40,002 nucleotides of DNA from Aphodoplasma sp045592745 (GTDB lineage: Bacteria; Bacillota; Clostridia; UBA1381; UMGS1253): assembly GCA_045592745.1 (NCBI GenBank), contig JAZNVH010000002.1:1-40002 (forward strand). The letters are read 5' to 3'. Positions 7,296-13,839 of this stretch are shown piece after piece. The notes beneath the pieces are model-generated. The model saw only the letters and a list, made by a program, of their open reading frames with translations, was not told the DNA's origin and searched no databases. A program made the position numbers and the translations under genes. Position 1 is the first letter of the stretch. Each line of letters starts with the position of its first letter.

Positions 7296-9245
7296 TCAGT
7301 TTGTTTTAGCTAATGTTTTTCTTGTTATAATTTGAATAACTATAATTACTACGAACAAAAGTACACCAATTATATCTGTTACAGTACCGGGGTATATAAG
7401 CAAAAGTCCGCCGACAGCAGATACAACTCTTTCATACCACGGCATGTGTGTAAATAGATAGCCTTCAAGCGATGCCGATAAAGCGAACATACCTACTAAT
7501 GAGGTTATGCTGATAGAGATAATCTCCCATACGTTTGTATCGATAAACAACATTGCAGGATTTAGTGCGAATATATATGGTACGATAAATGCACCTATCG
7601 CAAGCTTTGTGGATGTAAGTGCCGTTTTCATCGGATTTGCCTGAGCAATCGCAGCACCTGCGTATGCTGCCAAAGCAACAGGAGGAGTAAGGTCGGCAAC
7701 TATACCAAAGTAGAATACGAAGAAATGAGCCGCGATTTGCGGTACACCCATACGAACAAGAATTGGTGCACATGTAGCTGCCATGATACAGTAGTTAGCG
7801 GTTGTCGGAACACCCATTCCCAATACTATACAGCAAAGCATAGTCAAGAATAATGCTATTATAACTTGATTGCCTGCCAATGCGACAATGCCGTTAATCA
7901 AAACGTTTGCAAGACCTGTCATTGTGATTGTGCCTGCAATTATGCCTGCAACACCACACGCGGCTGCAACTGTAATTGTTCCCTGACCACCTGCTGCAAG
8001 TGCTTCCCAGATTCTCTTAAAGCTGATGCGGTTTTCCTTATTGAAAATACTTACCACAATTGCTGCGACAATAGCAATAGCTGCGGCGTACTGAATCGAC
8101 TTCTGGCTTGTTCCTACAAGATAGATAAGTATTATCAAAGGGAGAAGCAAGTATGTCTGCTTGAGCAAGGGGAGAAGTCTTGGTAGTTCCTCTTTCGTAA
8201 GACCGCGAAGACCTTCTTTTTTTGCTTCAAGGTGAACTGTGATAAATACGCCTGCAAAGTAAAGTATTGCTGGAAGTATCGCACGAACTACAATGTTACT
8301 GTACGACACGCCTACATAGTCAGCCATCAAAAAGGCTGCAGCGCCCATAATCGGGGGCATTATCTGACCGCCTGTTGAGGCCGAAGCTTCGGCAGCGGCT
8401 GCAAATTCCGGCTTATATCCGGTCTTTTTCATAAGCGGAATTGTAACAGAACCTGAACCTACAGTGTTGGCAACAGATGAGCCTGATACCATTCCTTCAA
8501 GCGCGCTTGCCACAACGGCAACCTTTGCAGGACCGCCCGAAAAACCACCCACAATAGAGTTTGAGATTTTTATAAAGAAATCTGCAATACCTGTACGTTC
8601 AAGAAATGCACCAAAAATGATAAATACTACTATAAATTTGGAGCAGACATTAATCGGTGTTGACATAACACCTTCTTTTCCGTAGAACAAATAATGAACT
8701 ATGTAATTAAGCTTGCCCCAGAAGCTTGGGTTTGACACGCCCCATATGAGCGCATAAACTATAAAGCAGCCTGCGACTATTACGATTGGCAAGCCTACAC
8801 TTCGGCGGCATACTTCTATAAGCGAGAGTATACCAACGATACCAATTATAATCTGATACCACTCAAATTTGCTTCCCTGCTGAATGATAGTCATGGCATT
8901 GGCTGTATAATATAAAAATGCTGCCGAACCTAAAATCATAGCTAATATATCATACCATGGCATATAATTAACCTTTTGGACTCCCTTTTTTGCAGGGAAT
9001 ACCAGATAACCAAGCAAAATTATAAAAGCCACAAATGAAGTGAGTCTTATTTCCTCGAGCCAGCTTGCAAACAAGGTAACATATATGCAAAATAATGAGA
9101 AAATTGCAAGTATACAATTTATTGCTATTTTTGGTTTGCCTTCCCATATACGTGTATTGGATTCGCGGTCATATTTTTTCATCACGGCATCGATATCCAT
9201 AGGCTCGGAAGCTATAGCTGCTGTATTCTTTTTGAAGAACTTCAT
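7296..9245 (-). CDS. TRAP transporter fused permease (DctQM type)
   Basis: The membrane part of a TAXI-type TRAP importer, which takes up an organic acid with Na+ or H+ flow. 649 residues fit the fused 4TM/12TM permease class. The N-terminal third holds the small-subunit-like helices. The large-subunit-like core includes the conserved SALEGMVSGSSVANTVGSGS and EASASTGGQIMPPIMGAAAF stretches and the later CCIVLGMGVPTTANYC and FYFGIVADLTPPVALAAYA. GGGAGGG precedes the ATG. Its binding-protein gene lies 82 bp upstream on the same strand, with a strong hairpin in the gap that may lower permease expression. Substrate unknown; glutamate or dicarboxylates are possible. Confidence 0.92.
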   Translation of the reverse strand: MKFFKKNTAAIASEPMDIDAVMKKYDRESNTRIWEGKPKIAINCILAIFSLFCIYVTLFASWLEEIRLTSFVAFIILLGYLVFPAKKGVQKVNYMPWYDILAMILGSAAFLYYTANAMTIIQQGSKFEWYQIIIGIVGILSLIEVCRRSVGLPIVIVAGCFIVYALIWGVSNPSFWGKLNYIVHYLFYGKEGVMSTPINVCSKFIVVFIIFGAFLERTGIADFFIKISNSIVGGFSGGPAKVAVVASALEGMVSGSSVANTVGSGSVTIPLMKKTGYKPEFAAAAEASASTGGQIMPPIMGAAAFLMADYVGVSYSNIVVRAILPAILYFAGVFITVHLEAKKEGLRGLTKEELPRLLPLLKQTYLLLPLIILIYLVGTSQKSIQYAAAIAIVAAIVVSIFNKENRISFKRIWEALAAGGQGTITVAAACGVAGIIAGTITMTGLANVLINGIVALAGNQVIIALFLTMLCCIVLGMGVPTTANYCIMAATCAPILVRMGVPQIAAHFFVFYFGIVADLTPPVALAAYAGAAIAQANPMKTALTSTKLAIGAFIVPYIFALNPAMLFIDTNVWEIISISITSLVGMFALSASLEGYLFTHMPWYERVVSAVGGLLLIYPGTVTDIIGVLLFVVIIVIQIITRKTLAKTN

Positions 9246-9274
9246 AAAATCCCTCCCGGATAGTTGTTATTTAA

Positions 9275-9304
9275 ATGGCTGCGGCGAAAGTTCGTCGCAG
9301 CCAT
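9275..9304 (-). promoter_or_regulatory. intergenic hairpin between TRAP genes
   Basis: ATGGCTGCGGCGAA (9275-9288) and TTCGTCGCAGCCAT (9291-9304) form a 14-bp stem with one G-T pair and a 2-nt tip. No T-tract follows on the minus strand. It is therefore more likely an mRNA-stabilising or partial-attenuation element that keeps binding protein in excess over permease. Confidence 0.7.
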
Positions 9305-9327
9305 AGATTTATCTACGATAACCGATA

Positions 9328-10284
9328 TTACTCAGCTTTTACCTCGACACCTTTTTCTGTGAAGTACTTTGCAGCACCGGCATGGAAAGGAACTGTCATA
9401 CCGCTTGTTGCATTTTCAAGGCTAAGCTCTGCACCCTTTGCGTTTTCAGCAGTAATTGCCTCTGCATTATCAAAGATTGCAGCTGTCAATTTGTATACAT
9501 CTTCTTCAGAAGCGTCGGCGTTTACAATCAAAGTAGCTTTAACTGTGATTGTGCTTACATCTTCTGCCTGACCTGCATATGTGTTTGCAGGAATTGTGTA
9601 TGTTGTATAGAACGGGCAGTCTGCCATAAGCTTTTCTGCGATAGCGCCATCAATTGGTACGAGGTATGCACTGTTTGTTGTGCAAAGCTCTGTGATAGCC
9701 GGAGTCGGAGCACCTGCTACGATGAAAGCAGCATCGATTTTACCGTCTTTGAGTGCGTCTGCGCTGTCAGCAAATGACTGATACTGAGGCTTAATGTCTT
9801 CTTCTGTAAGACCTGCTGCGCTAAGTACGTCAACAGCATTAAAGTAAACGCCTGAGCCGGGAGCACCGATAGAAACGCTCTTGCCTTTAAGGTCGGCAAC
9901 GCTCTTGATAGCCGGGTCCATTGTTACAAGCTGAACAGCCTCTGCATAAAGACCTGCTACAACGCGGAAAGAATCAATTTTGCCGTCCTTTTCGAAAGAA
10001 CGTGTGCCGTCCCATGCGTAAGCCATAACGTCGGACTGAACAGTACCTAACTGATAGTTACCTGCCTGGATTCCCTGAATGTTGGCTTTTGAACCATCTG
10101 TTGAAACTACTGTTACGCCAATACCTGCGTTGTTTGTGATGTACTGACCAAGTACGCCGCCATAACCATAGTATGTACCTGATGTACCGCCGGTACCCAT
10201 AGTCATCTTTGTGCCTGTTGTGCCGCAAGCAACTAAAGTTACAAGCATAGCAACTGCCAAAACAACTGAAATAATTTTTTTCAT
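9328..10284 (-). CDS. TAXI-family TRAP solute-binding lipoprotein
   Basis: The extracellular receptor of the TRAP importer. 318 residues with a lipoprotein signal ending LVAC (Cys20 lipidated). The TAXI fold shows in MGTGGTSGTYYGYGGVLGQY near the mature N-terminus, then DLKGKSVSIGAPGSG and DGKIDAAFIVAGAPTPAI. An AAAGGAGG site lies 8 nt before the ATG. First gene of a two-gene operon with the permease; the promoter at 10336-10364 has a palindrome downstream of it in the leader. The ligand cannot be predicted from sequence. Confidence 0.93.
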   Translation of the reverse strand: MKKIISVVLAVAMLVTLVACGTTGTKMTMGTGGTSGTYYGYGGVLGQYITNNAGIGVTVVSTDGSKANIQGIQAGNYQLGTVQSDVMAYAWDGTRSFEKDGKIDSFRVVAGLYAEAVQLVTMDPAIKSVADLKGKSVSIGAPGSGVYFNAVDVLSAAGLTEEDIKPQYQSFADSADALKDGKIDAAFIVAGAPTPAITELCTTNSAYLVPIDGAIAEKLMADCPFYTTYTIPANTYAGQAEDVSTITVKATLIVNADASEEDVYKLTAAIFDNAEAITAENAKGAELSLENATSGMTVPFHAGAAKYFTEKGVEVKAE

Positions 10285-10304
10285 TTAAATATCCTCCTTT
10301 TAGA

Positions 10305-10319
10305 TTGGGTATATCCCAA
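10305..10319. promoter_or_regulatory. palindrome in the TRAP operon leader
   Basis: TTGGGTATATCCCAA is a near-perfect dyad (TTGGG / CCCAA around TATAT) between the promoter and the ribosome site of the TAXI gene. It could be an operator or a small RNA hairpin. No cognate regulator is identified. Confidence 0.35.
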
Positions 10320-10335
10320 AAAAATAAGTAAATAT

Positions 10336-10364
10336 ATTATACTATATTTTCCGGATGATTGCAA
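10336..10364 (-). promoter_or_regulatory. sigma-A promoter of the TRAP operon
   Basis: On the minus strand TTGCAA (10364-10359), a 17-bp spacer and TATAAT (10341-10336), about 50 bp before the TAXI start codon. Confidence 0.6.
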
Positions 10365-10409
10365 TAGTGAATTTTTTTTGGTTTAAAAATAAAAATTACC
10401 ATAAAATTA

Positions 10410-10438
10410 TTGCATAAGAAATTGCTTTATGATAGAAT
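10410..10438 (+). promoter_or_regulatory. probable promoter of the PfkB operon
   Basis: TTGCAT (10410-10415), a 17-bp spacer and TAGAAT (10433-10438), 43 bp before the ATG. The match is moderate. Confidence 0.45.
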
Positions 10439-10480
10439 TAGAACAATAAGTTTTGATTATAAGTTTAGTGGAGGTCGCAT

Positions 10481-11569
10481 ATGAAATATTCAGAACAATT
10501 CAAAGCAAAAAAAGAAATGGTACAGTCAAAATTTGTTAGCGCCGGCTTTGATGGTTTTGTTGACTATGTGGTAAAACCGGTTAAAACACGTGCGGACGAG
10601 GTAAACTGCACGTATTATCCGACGATTGACCAGTTTGGCGGAAAAATTACAAGCCTTGCAGGAAGAAGCGGAAATGTAGAGCTTGTCTTTGAGAGCACCG
10701 ATTTTGGCGGATGTGGACCGCACTATATTAACGGACTTGCCAATATGGGAGTAAACTGCACATGTATTGGTGCACTTGGTTATCCTGACGCAAATCCGGT
10801 GTTTGATTTGCACGAAAAATGTAAAACAATCAGCGTAAGCGAGCCGGGTTATTCATATCTTTTTGAGTTTGAAGACGGCAAGGTTATTATGAGTAATATT
10901 AAAGAAATCAGTCAGCTTACGTGGGAAGATTTGATCGCGCGCGTGAGCGTAGATGAGCTTGTAAAGCACTTTGAAGATGCTGATATTATCACGCTTGTAA
11001 ACTGGAGTTATTTGGTGCATTTCCATGAAATTTATGAAAAGTTTTTGGAAATTGTTATGCCAAAAATGAAGAAAAAGGATAGAAAGATTTATATTGATAT
11101 TGCAGACTGTGCAAAGCGTCAGCCCGAGGAAATCAAAGCGGCACTTAAAATGTTTGGACGTTACAGCGAGTATGCACCGACTTATCTTGGCCTTAACAAG
11201 AGCGAGGCTATGGTTATGCATTCTGTTTTGTGCGACGGAGAATATGAAGGCTCACTTCCTATCGCAAGAGCAATAAAAGAGTATTCAGGTATCGGCACAG
11301 TTATTATTCATCCCGTTGACAGTTCGGCTGCCGTATATGATGGCGGAGAAGTAGAGGTTCAGGGTATTTTGTGCGAAAAACCGAAAAAGACTACAGGCGG
11401 CGGAGATAACTTTAACTCAGGTTTCTGCGCAGGTCTTTTGGCAGGTCTTGATGTGAAAAGCTGTCTTGTTTCGGGAATGACTACATCATATTTGTATGTA
11501 AAGAATGGTAAATGCAACAGTTTTGACGATATTTGCGAAGCTATGAAGATGTATGATGACAGAGAATAA
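10481..11569 (+). CDS. PfkB/ribokinase-family carbohydrate kinase
   Basis: A cytosolic ATP-dependent kinase for a sugar or nucleoside. 362 residues, a little longer than typical ribokinases. The C-terminal signature TTGGGDNFNSGFCAGLLAG holds the catalytic base Asp309 and the anion hole. The substrate-side motif near the N-terminus is GGCGPHYINGLANMG. GGAGG precedes the ATG by 7 nt. The next gene, a DUF1653 protein, starts 1 bp after the stop, followed by rubrerythrin, so the three form an operon. Substrate unknown; the divergence from named ribo-, fructo- and adenosine kinases is notable. Confidence 0.85.
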   Translation: MKYSEQFKAKKEMVQSKFVSAGFDGFVDYVVKPVKTRADEVNCTYYPTIDQFGGKITSLAGRSGNVELVFESTDFGGCGPHYINGLANMGVNCTCIGALGYPDANPVFDLHEKCKTISVSEPGYSYLFEFEDGKVIMSNIKEISQLTWEDLIARVSVDELVKHFEDADIITLVNWSYLVHFHEIYEKFLEIVMPKMKKKDRKIYIDIADCAKRQPEEIKAALKMFGRYSEYAPTYLGLNKSEAMVMHSVLCDGEYEGSLPIARAIKEYSGIGTVIIHPVDSSAAVYDGGEVEVQGILCEKPKKTTGGGDNFNSGFCAGLLAGLDVKSCLVSGMTTSYLYVKNGKCNSFDDICEAMKMYDDRE

Positions 11570-11570
11570 T

Positions 11571-11795
11571 ATGAGAAAACTTGAAATAGGAAGTGTGTAT
11601 AAGCATTTCAAAGGAAATCTCTATAAAGTCGAGGATGTTGCAACACATAGTGAAACGGGCGAAACGTACGTGGTTTATCGGCAAATGTATGGCGATGAAA
11701 GTTTGTGGATAAGACCGCTTGAAATGTTTTTGCAAGAGGTTGATCACGACAAATATCCCGATGTTATGCAAAAATACAGATTTGAAGAAGTATAA
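11571..11795 (+). CDS. DUF1653 family protein
   Basis: A 74-residue protein matching the short DUF1653 family (VYKHFKGNLYKVEDVATHSETG near the N-terminus, RPLEMFLQEVDHDKYP near the end). Function unknown. I chose the ATG at 11571 because family members begin MR-L-(I/V)G. A start at 11553 is in frame but would overlap the kinase gene by 17 nt. No strong ribosome site is seen at either, which suggests translation coupled to the kinase stop at 11569. The conserved WIRPLEMF motif is aromatic and charged, with no metal ligands. Confidence 0.82.
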   Translation: MRKLEIGSVYKHFKGNLYKVEDVATHSETGETYVVYRQMYGDESLWIRPLEMFLQEVDHDKYPDVMQKYRFEEV

Positions 11796-11830
11796 TTAAA
11801 AATATATAAAAAATGAGGAGGAAACAAAAA

Positions 11831-12367
11831 ATGAGTAAGTATGCAGGTACACAAACAGAAAAGAATTTGGAGGCGGCTTTTGCGGGCGAATCACAGGCAA
11901 GAAATAAGTATACATATTTTGCTTCAAAGGCTAAAAAAGAAGGCTTTGAGCAGATTGCTGCACTTTTCCAAAAGACTGCTGACAACGAAAAAGAACATGC
12001 AAAAATGTGGTTTAAAGAGCTCGAAGGAATTGGCGATACTGCCGAAAATCTCTTGCACGCTGCCGAGGGCGAAAACTATGAGTGGACAGATATGTATGAA
12101 GGCTTTGCCAAAACTGCTGAAGAGGAAGGCTTTAAGGAGCTTGCAATAAAGTTCAGACTTGTTGCAGCGATTGAAAAGCACCACGAAGAAAGATATAGAG
12201 CGCTTCTTAAGAATGTTGAAACAAAGGAAGTGTTTGAAAAGAGCGAAGTTAAGGTTTGGGAGTGCAGAAACTGCGGTCATCTTGTAGTAGGAACAAAAGC
12301 TCCTGAAATGTGTCCGACATGCGCACATCCGCAAAGCTATTTTGAAGTGCACGCTGAAAATTATTAA
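11831..12367 (+). CDS. rbr: rubrerythrin
   Basis: A cytosolic non-haem iron protein that reduces hydrogen peroxide in anaerobes. 178 residues. The ferritin-like diiron domain (about 1-135) has two ExxH-type ligand sets: GESQARNKY with NEKEHAKMW, and EEEGFKELA with IEKHHEERY. The C-terminal rubredoxin-like domain has CRNCGH and CPTCAH. GAGGAGG lies 8 nt before the ATG at 11831; the ATG at 11813 is inside that site. It is the last gene of the PfkB-DUF1653 operon and has a strong terminator. Confidence 0.95.
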   Translation: MSKYAGTQTEKNLEAAFAGESQARNKYTYFASKAKKEGFEQIAALFQKTADNEKEHAKMWFKELEGIGDTAENLLHAAEGENYEWTDMYEGFAKTAEEEGFKELAIKFRLVAAIEKHHEERYRALLKNVETKEVFEKSEVKVWECRNCGHLVVGTKAPEMCPTCAHPQSYFEVHAENY

Positions 12368-12388
12368 TATCATTAAAAACACAAACGA

Positions 12389-12422
12389 AGTCCCGAAACA
12401 TCATGTTTCGGGACTGTTTTTA
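12389..12422 (+). terminator. rho-independent terminator after rubrerythrin
   Basis: AGTCCCGAAACA and TGTTTCGGGACT form a 12-bp stem around TCA (12389-12415), followed by GTTTTTAT. Confidence 0.9.
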
Positions 12423-12428
12423 TCATTG

Positions 12429-12457
12429 TTGACAAATAAAATATAATAAAGTATGAT
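12429..12457 (+). promoter_or_regulatory. sigma-A promoter of the AlkD-like gene
   Basis: TTGACA (12429-12434), a 17-bp spacer and TATGAT (12452-12457), about 45 bp before the start codon. Confidence 0.65.
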
Positions 12458-12501
12458 TAACAATATAGGATGTATTATGTTTTTTGAAACGAGGAAATAA
12501 G

Positions 12502-13182
12502 ATGACTACAATGCAAAAACGCTTATTTGAAATGCAGGATTTAGCCTATCGTGATTTTCATGCAAAGCTTATGCCGACTATCGATAAAAACTGTATAATT
12601 GGAGTGAGAACTCCTGAGCTTAGAAAATATGCAAAAGAGGTTTTTAAAGAGGGCGTATATAAAGAGTTTCTTGGTTCTTTGCCGCATAAGTATTATGAAG
12701 AAAACAATCTTCATGGATTTTTGATAGAACAGATTAAAGATTACGACAACTGCATAGAAGAAATTGAAAAGTTTTTGCCTTACATTGACAATTGGGCGAC
12801 ATGCGATTTGCTCAGGCCAAAGGCATTAAAAAAATATCCTGATAAGCTTTTTGATAAAATTAAAAAATGGATTAAAACTGACCATATATACACAATTCGC
12901 TTTGGTTTAGAGATGCTAATGTGTTATTATCTTGATGATAATTTTGACAAAGAATATCCAAGGATTGTGGCGGGCATAAAATCGGAAGAATATTACGTCA
13001 ATATGATGCTTGCGTGGTATTTTGCGACGGCGCTTGCAAGAAGATATGACGAAATTTTGCCGTATATACAAAAAAACGTGCTTTCAAAGTGGGTACATAA
13101 TAAAACGATACAAAAAGCTGTTGAAAGCTACCGAATTACACCAAAACAAAAAGAATATTTAAAAACTTTAAAACGTAGTTAG
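12502..13182 (+). CDS. AlkD-like DNA alkylation repair protein
   Basis: A HEAT-repeat DNA glycosylase of the AlkD/AlkC superfamily, which excises N3- and N7-alkylpurines. 226 residues, normal size. Conserved patterns include YRDFHAKLMPTID, GVRTPELRKYAKE and the WATCDLLRPK region that carries the key Trp/Asp. The rest is alpha-helical with regular repeat spacing (YYVNMMLAWYFATAL). The ATG at 12502 follows ACGAGGAA at about 7 nt; a TTG at 12484 would start before that site. Monocistronic. Confidence 0.88.
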   Translation: MTTMQKRLFEMQDLAYRDFHAKLMPTIDKNCIIGVRTPELRKYAKEVFKEGVYKEFLGSLPHKYYEENNLHGFLIEQIKDYDNCIEEIEKFLPYIDNWATCDLLRPKALKKYPDKLFDKIKKWIKTDHIYTIRFGLEMLMCYYLDDNFDKEYPRIVAGIKSEEYYVNMMLAWYFATALARRYDEILPYIQKNVLSKWVHNKTIQKAVESYRITPKQKEYLKTLKRS

Positions 13183-13191
13183 TATGCAAAT

Positions 13192-13222
13192 GGGGAAGCA
13201 TAAAATACGCTTCCCCCAAATT
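13192..13222 (+). terminator. terminator after the AlkD-like gene
   Basis: GGGGAAGC (13192-13199) pairs with GCTTCCCC (13209-13216) around a 9-nt loop, with TTATTTTT following. It lies between convergent genes and may serve both. Confidence 0.65.
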
Positions 13223-13589
13223 ATTTTTGTTTATTGATAAGTTCTTTTAACTTATCAAAGGTTTGGCTGCTGATGACGTGCTCGATTTTACAGCTGTCTT
13301 CATAAGCCGTTTCTTTATCGACGCCAATTGAAATAAGCAGTGAGGCAATAATTTCGTGACGCTCATAAATGCTTTGGGCGATTTCCAAGCCTTTGTCGGT
13401 AAGAGCGATTTCTCCCAAATCATCCATTGTTATATATCCTTCATTTCTTAATGATTTCATCGCAACAGATATACTGGGTTTTGAAAAGCCAAGCTCGTGT
13501 ACTATATCAATACTTCTTACAGAGCCCTTGCGTTTATTTATAATCAATATTGTTTCAAGATAATTTTCGGCAGATTCATTTATTTTCAT
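13221..13589 (-). CDS. DtxR/MntR-family metal-dependent regulator
   Basis: 122 residues: an N-terminal winged helix-turn-helix (NESAENYLETILIINKRKGS, then LGFSKPSISVAMKSL) and the metal-binding dimerisation part (YERHEIIASLLISIGVDKET, then DSCKIEHVIS) without the SH3-like domain. This is the short MntR-like form, sensing Mn or Fe. The ATG at 13589 is 7 nt after GGGGGT; a GTG lies two codons earlier. It follows the copper ATPase gene by 46 bp on the same strand, so the two may be co-transcribed. That is an unusual partner, since copper genes are normally under CsoR or CopY. Confidence 0.85.
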   Translation of the reverse strand: MKINESAENYLETILIINKRKGSVRSIDIVHELGFSKPSISVAMKSLRNEGYITMDDLGEIALTDKGLEIAQSIYERHEIIASLLISIGVDKETAYEDSCKIEHVISSQTFDKLKELINKQK

Positions 13590-13635
13590 ATTCACTACCC
13601 CCGATTTCTTATACGTTCATTTGATGCATTTATAT

Positions 13636-13839
13636 CTACTCAATAATTTGATAGCCCTGCTTTATAACAGTTTCTTTTAAAAGATTTATATCAACCTCTT
13701 TTTCAAGTTTAACTATTGCCTGTTTCTCTTCGTGAGAGGGAATGACCTCTGCTACGCCGTCAATTGCCTCCAAAGCTGTTTTTACTCTTGCCTCGCAATG
13801 AGGACACATCATACCTTCGATTTTAAGCGTAATTTCCAT
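13636..13839 (-). CDS. possible internal-start CopZ copper chaperone
   Basis: An ATG at 13839 is in frame with the copA C-terminus and is preceded by AAGGAG (13854-13849) at 9 nt, an excellent ribosome site in the middle of the gene. The product would be a free 67-residue heavy-metal-associated domain beginning MEITLKIEGMMCPHCEAR, which is the size and shape of CopZ. CopZ delivers Cu(I) to CopA. Either separate copZ and copA genes became fused by loss of a stop, or one gene yields two products. Seen: site and frame. Inferred: use of the start. Confidence 0.6.
   Translation of the reverse strand: MEITLKIEGMMCPHCEARVKTALEAIDGVAEVIPSHEEKQAIVKLEKEVDINLLKETVIKQGYQIIE

Noticed and set aside
7866..8186. 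Cysteine-rich 106-codon forward frame opposite the TRAP permease
   Set aside because: The cysteines come from the antisense of Ala/Thr codons; no ribosome site.
9275..9777. Forward frames opposite the TAXI gene
   Set aside because: Cys/Ser-rich shadows of the lipoprotein gene, without ribosome sites.
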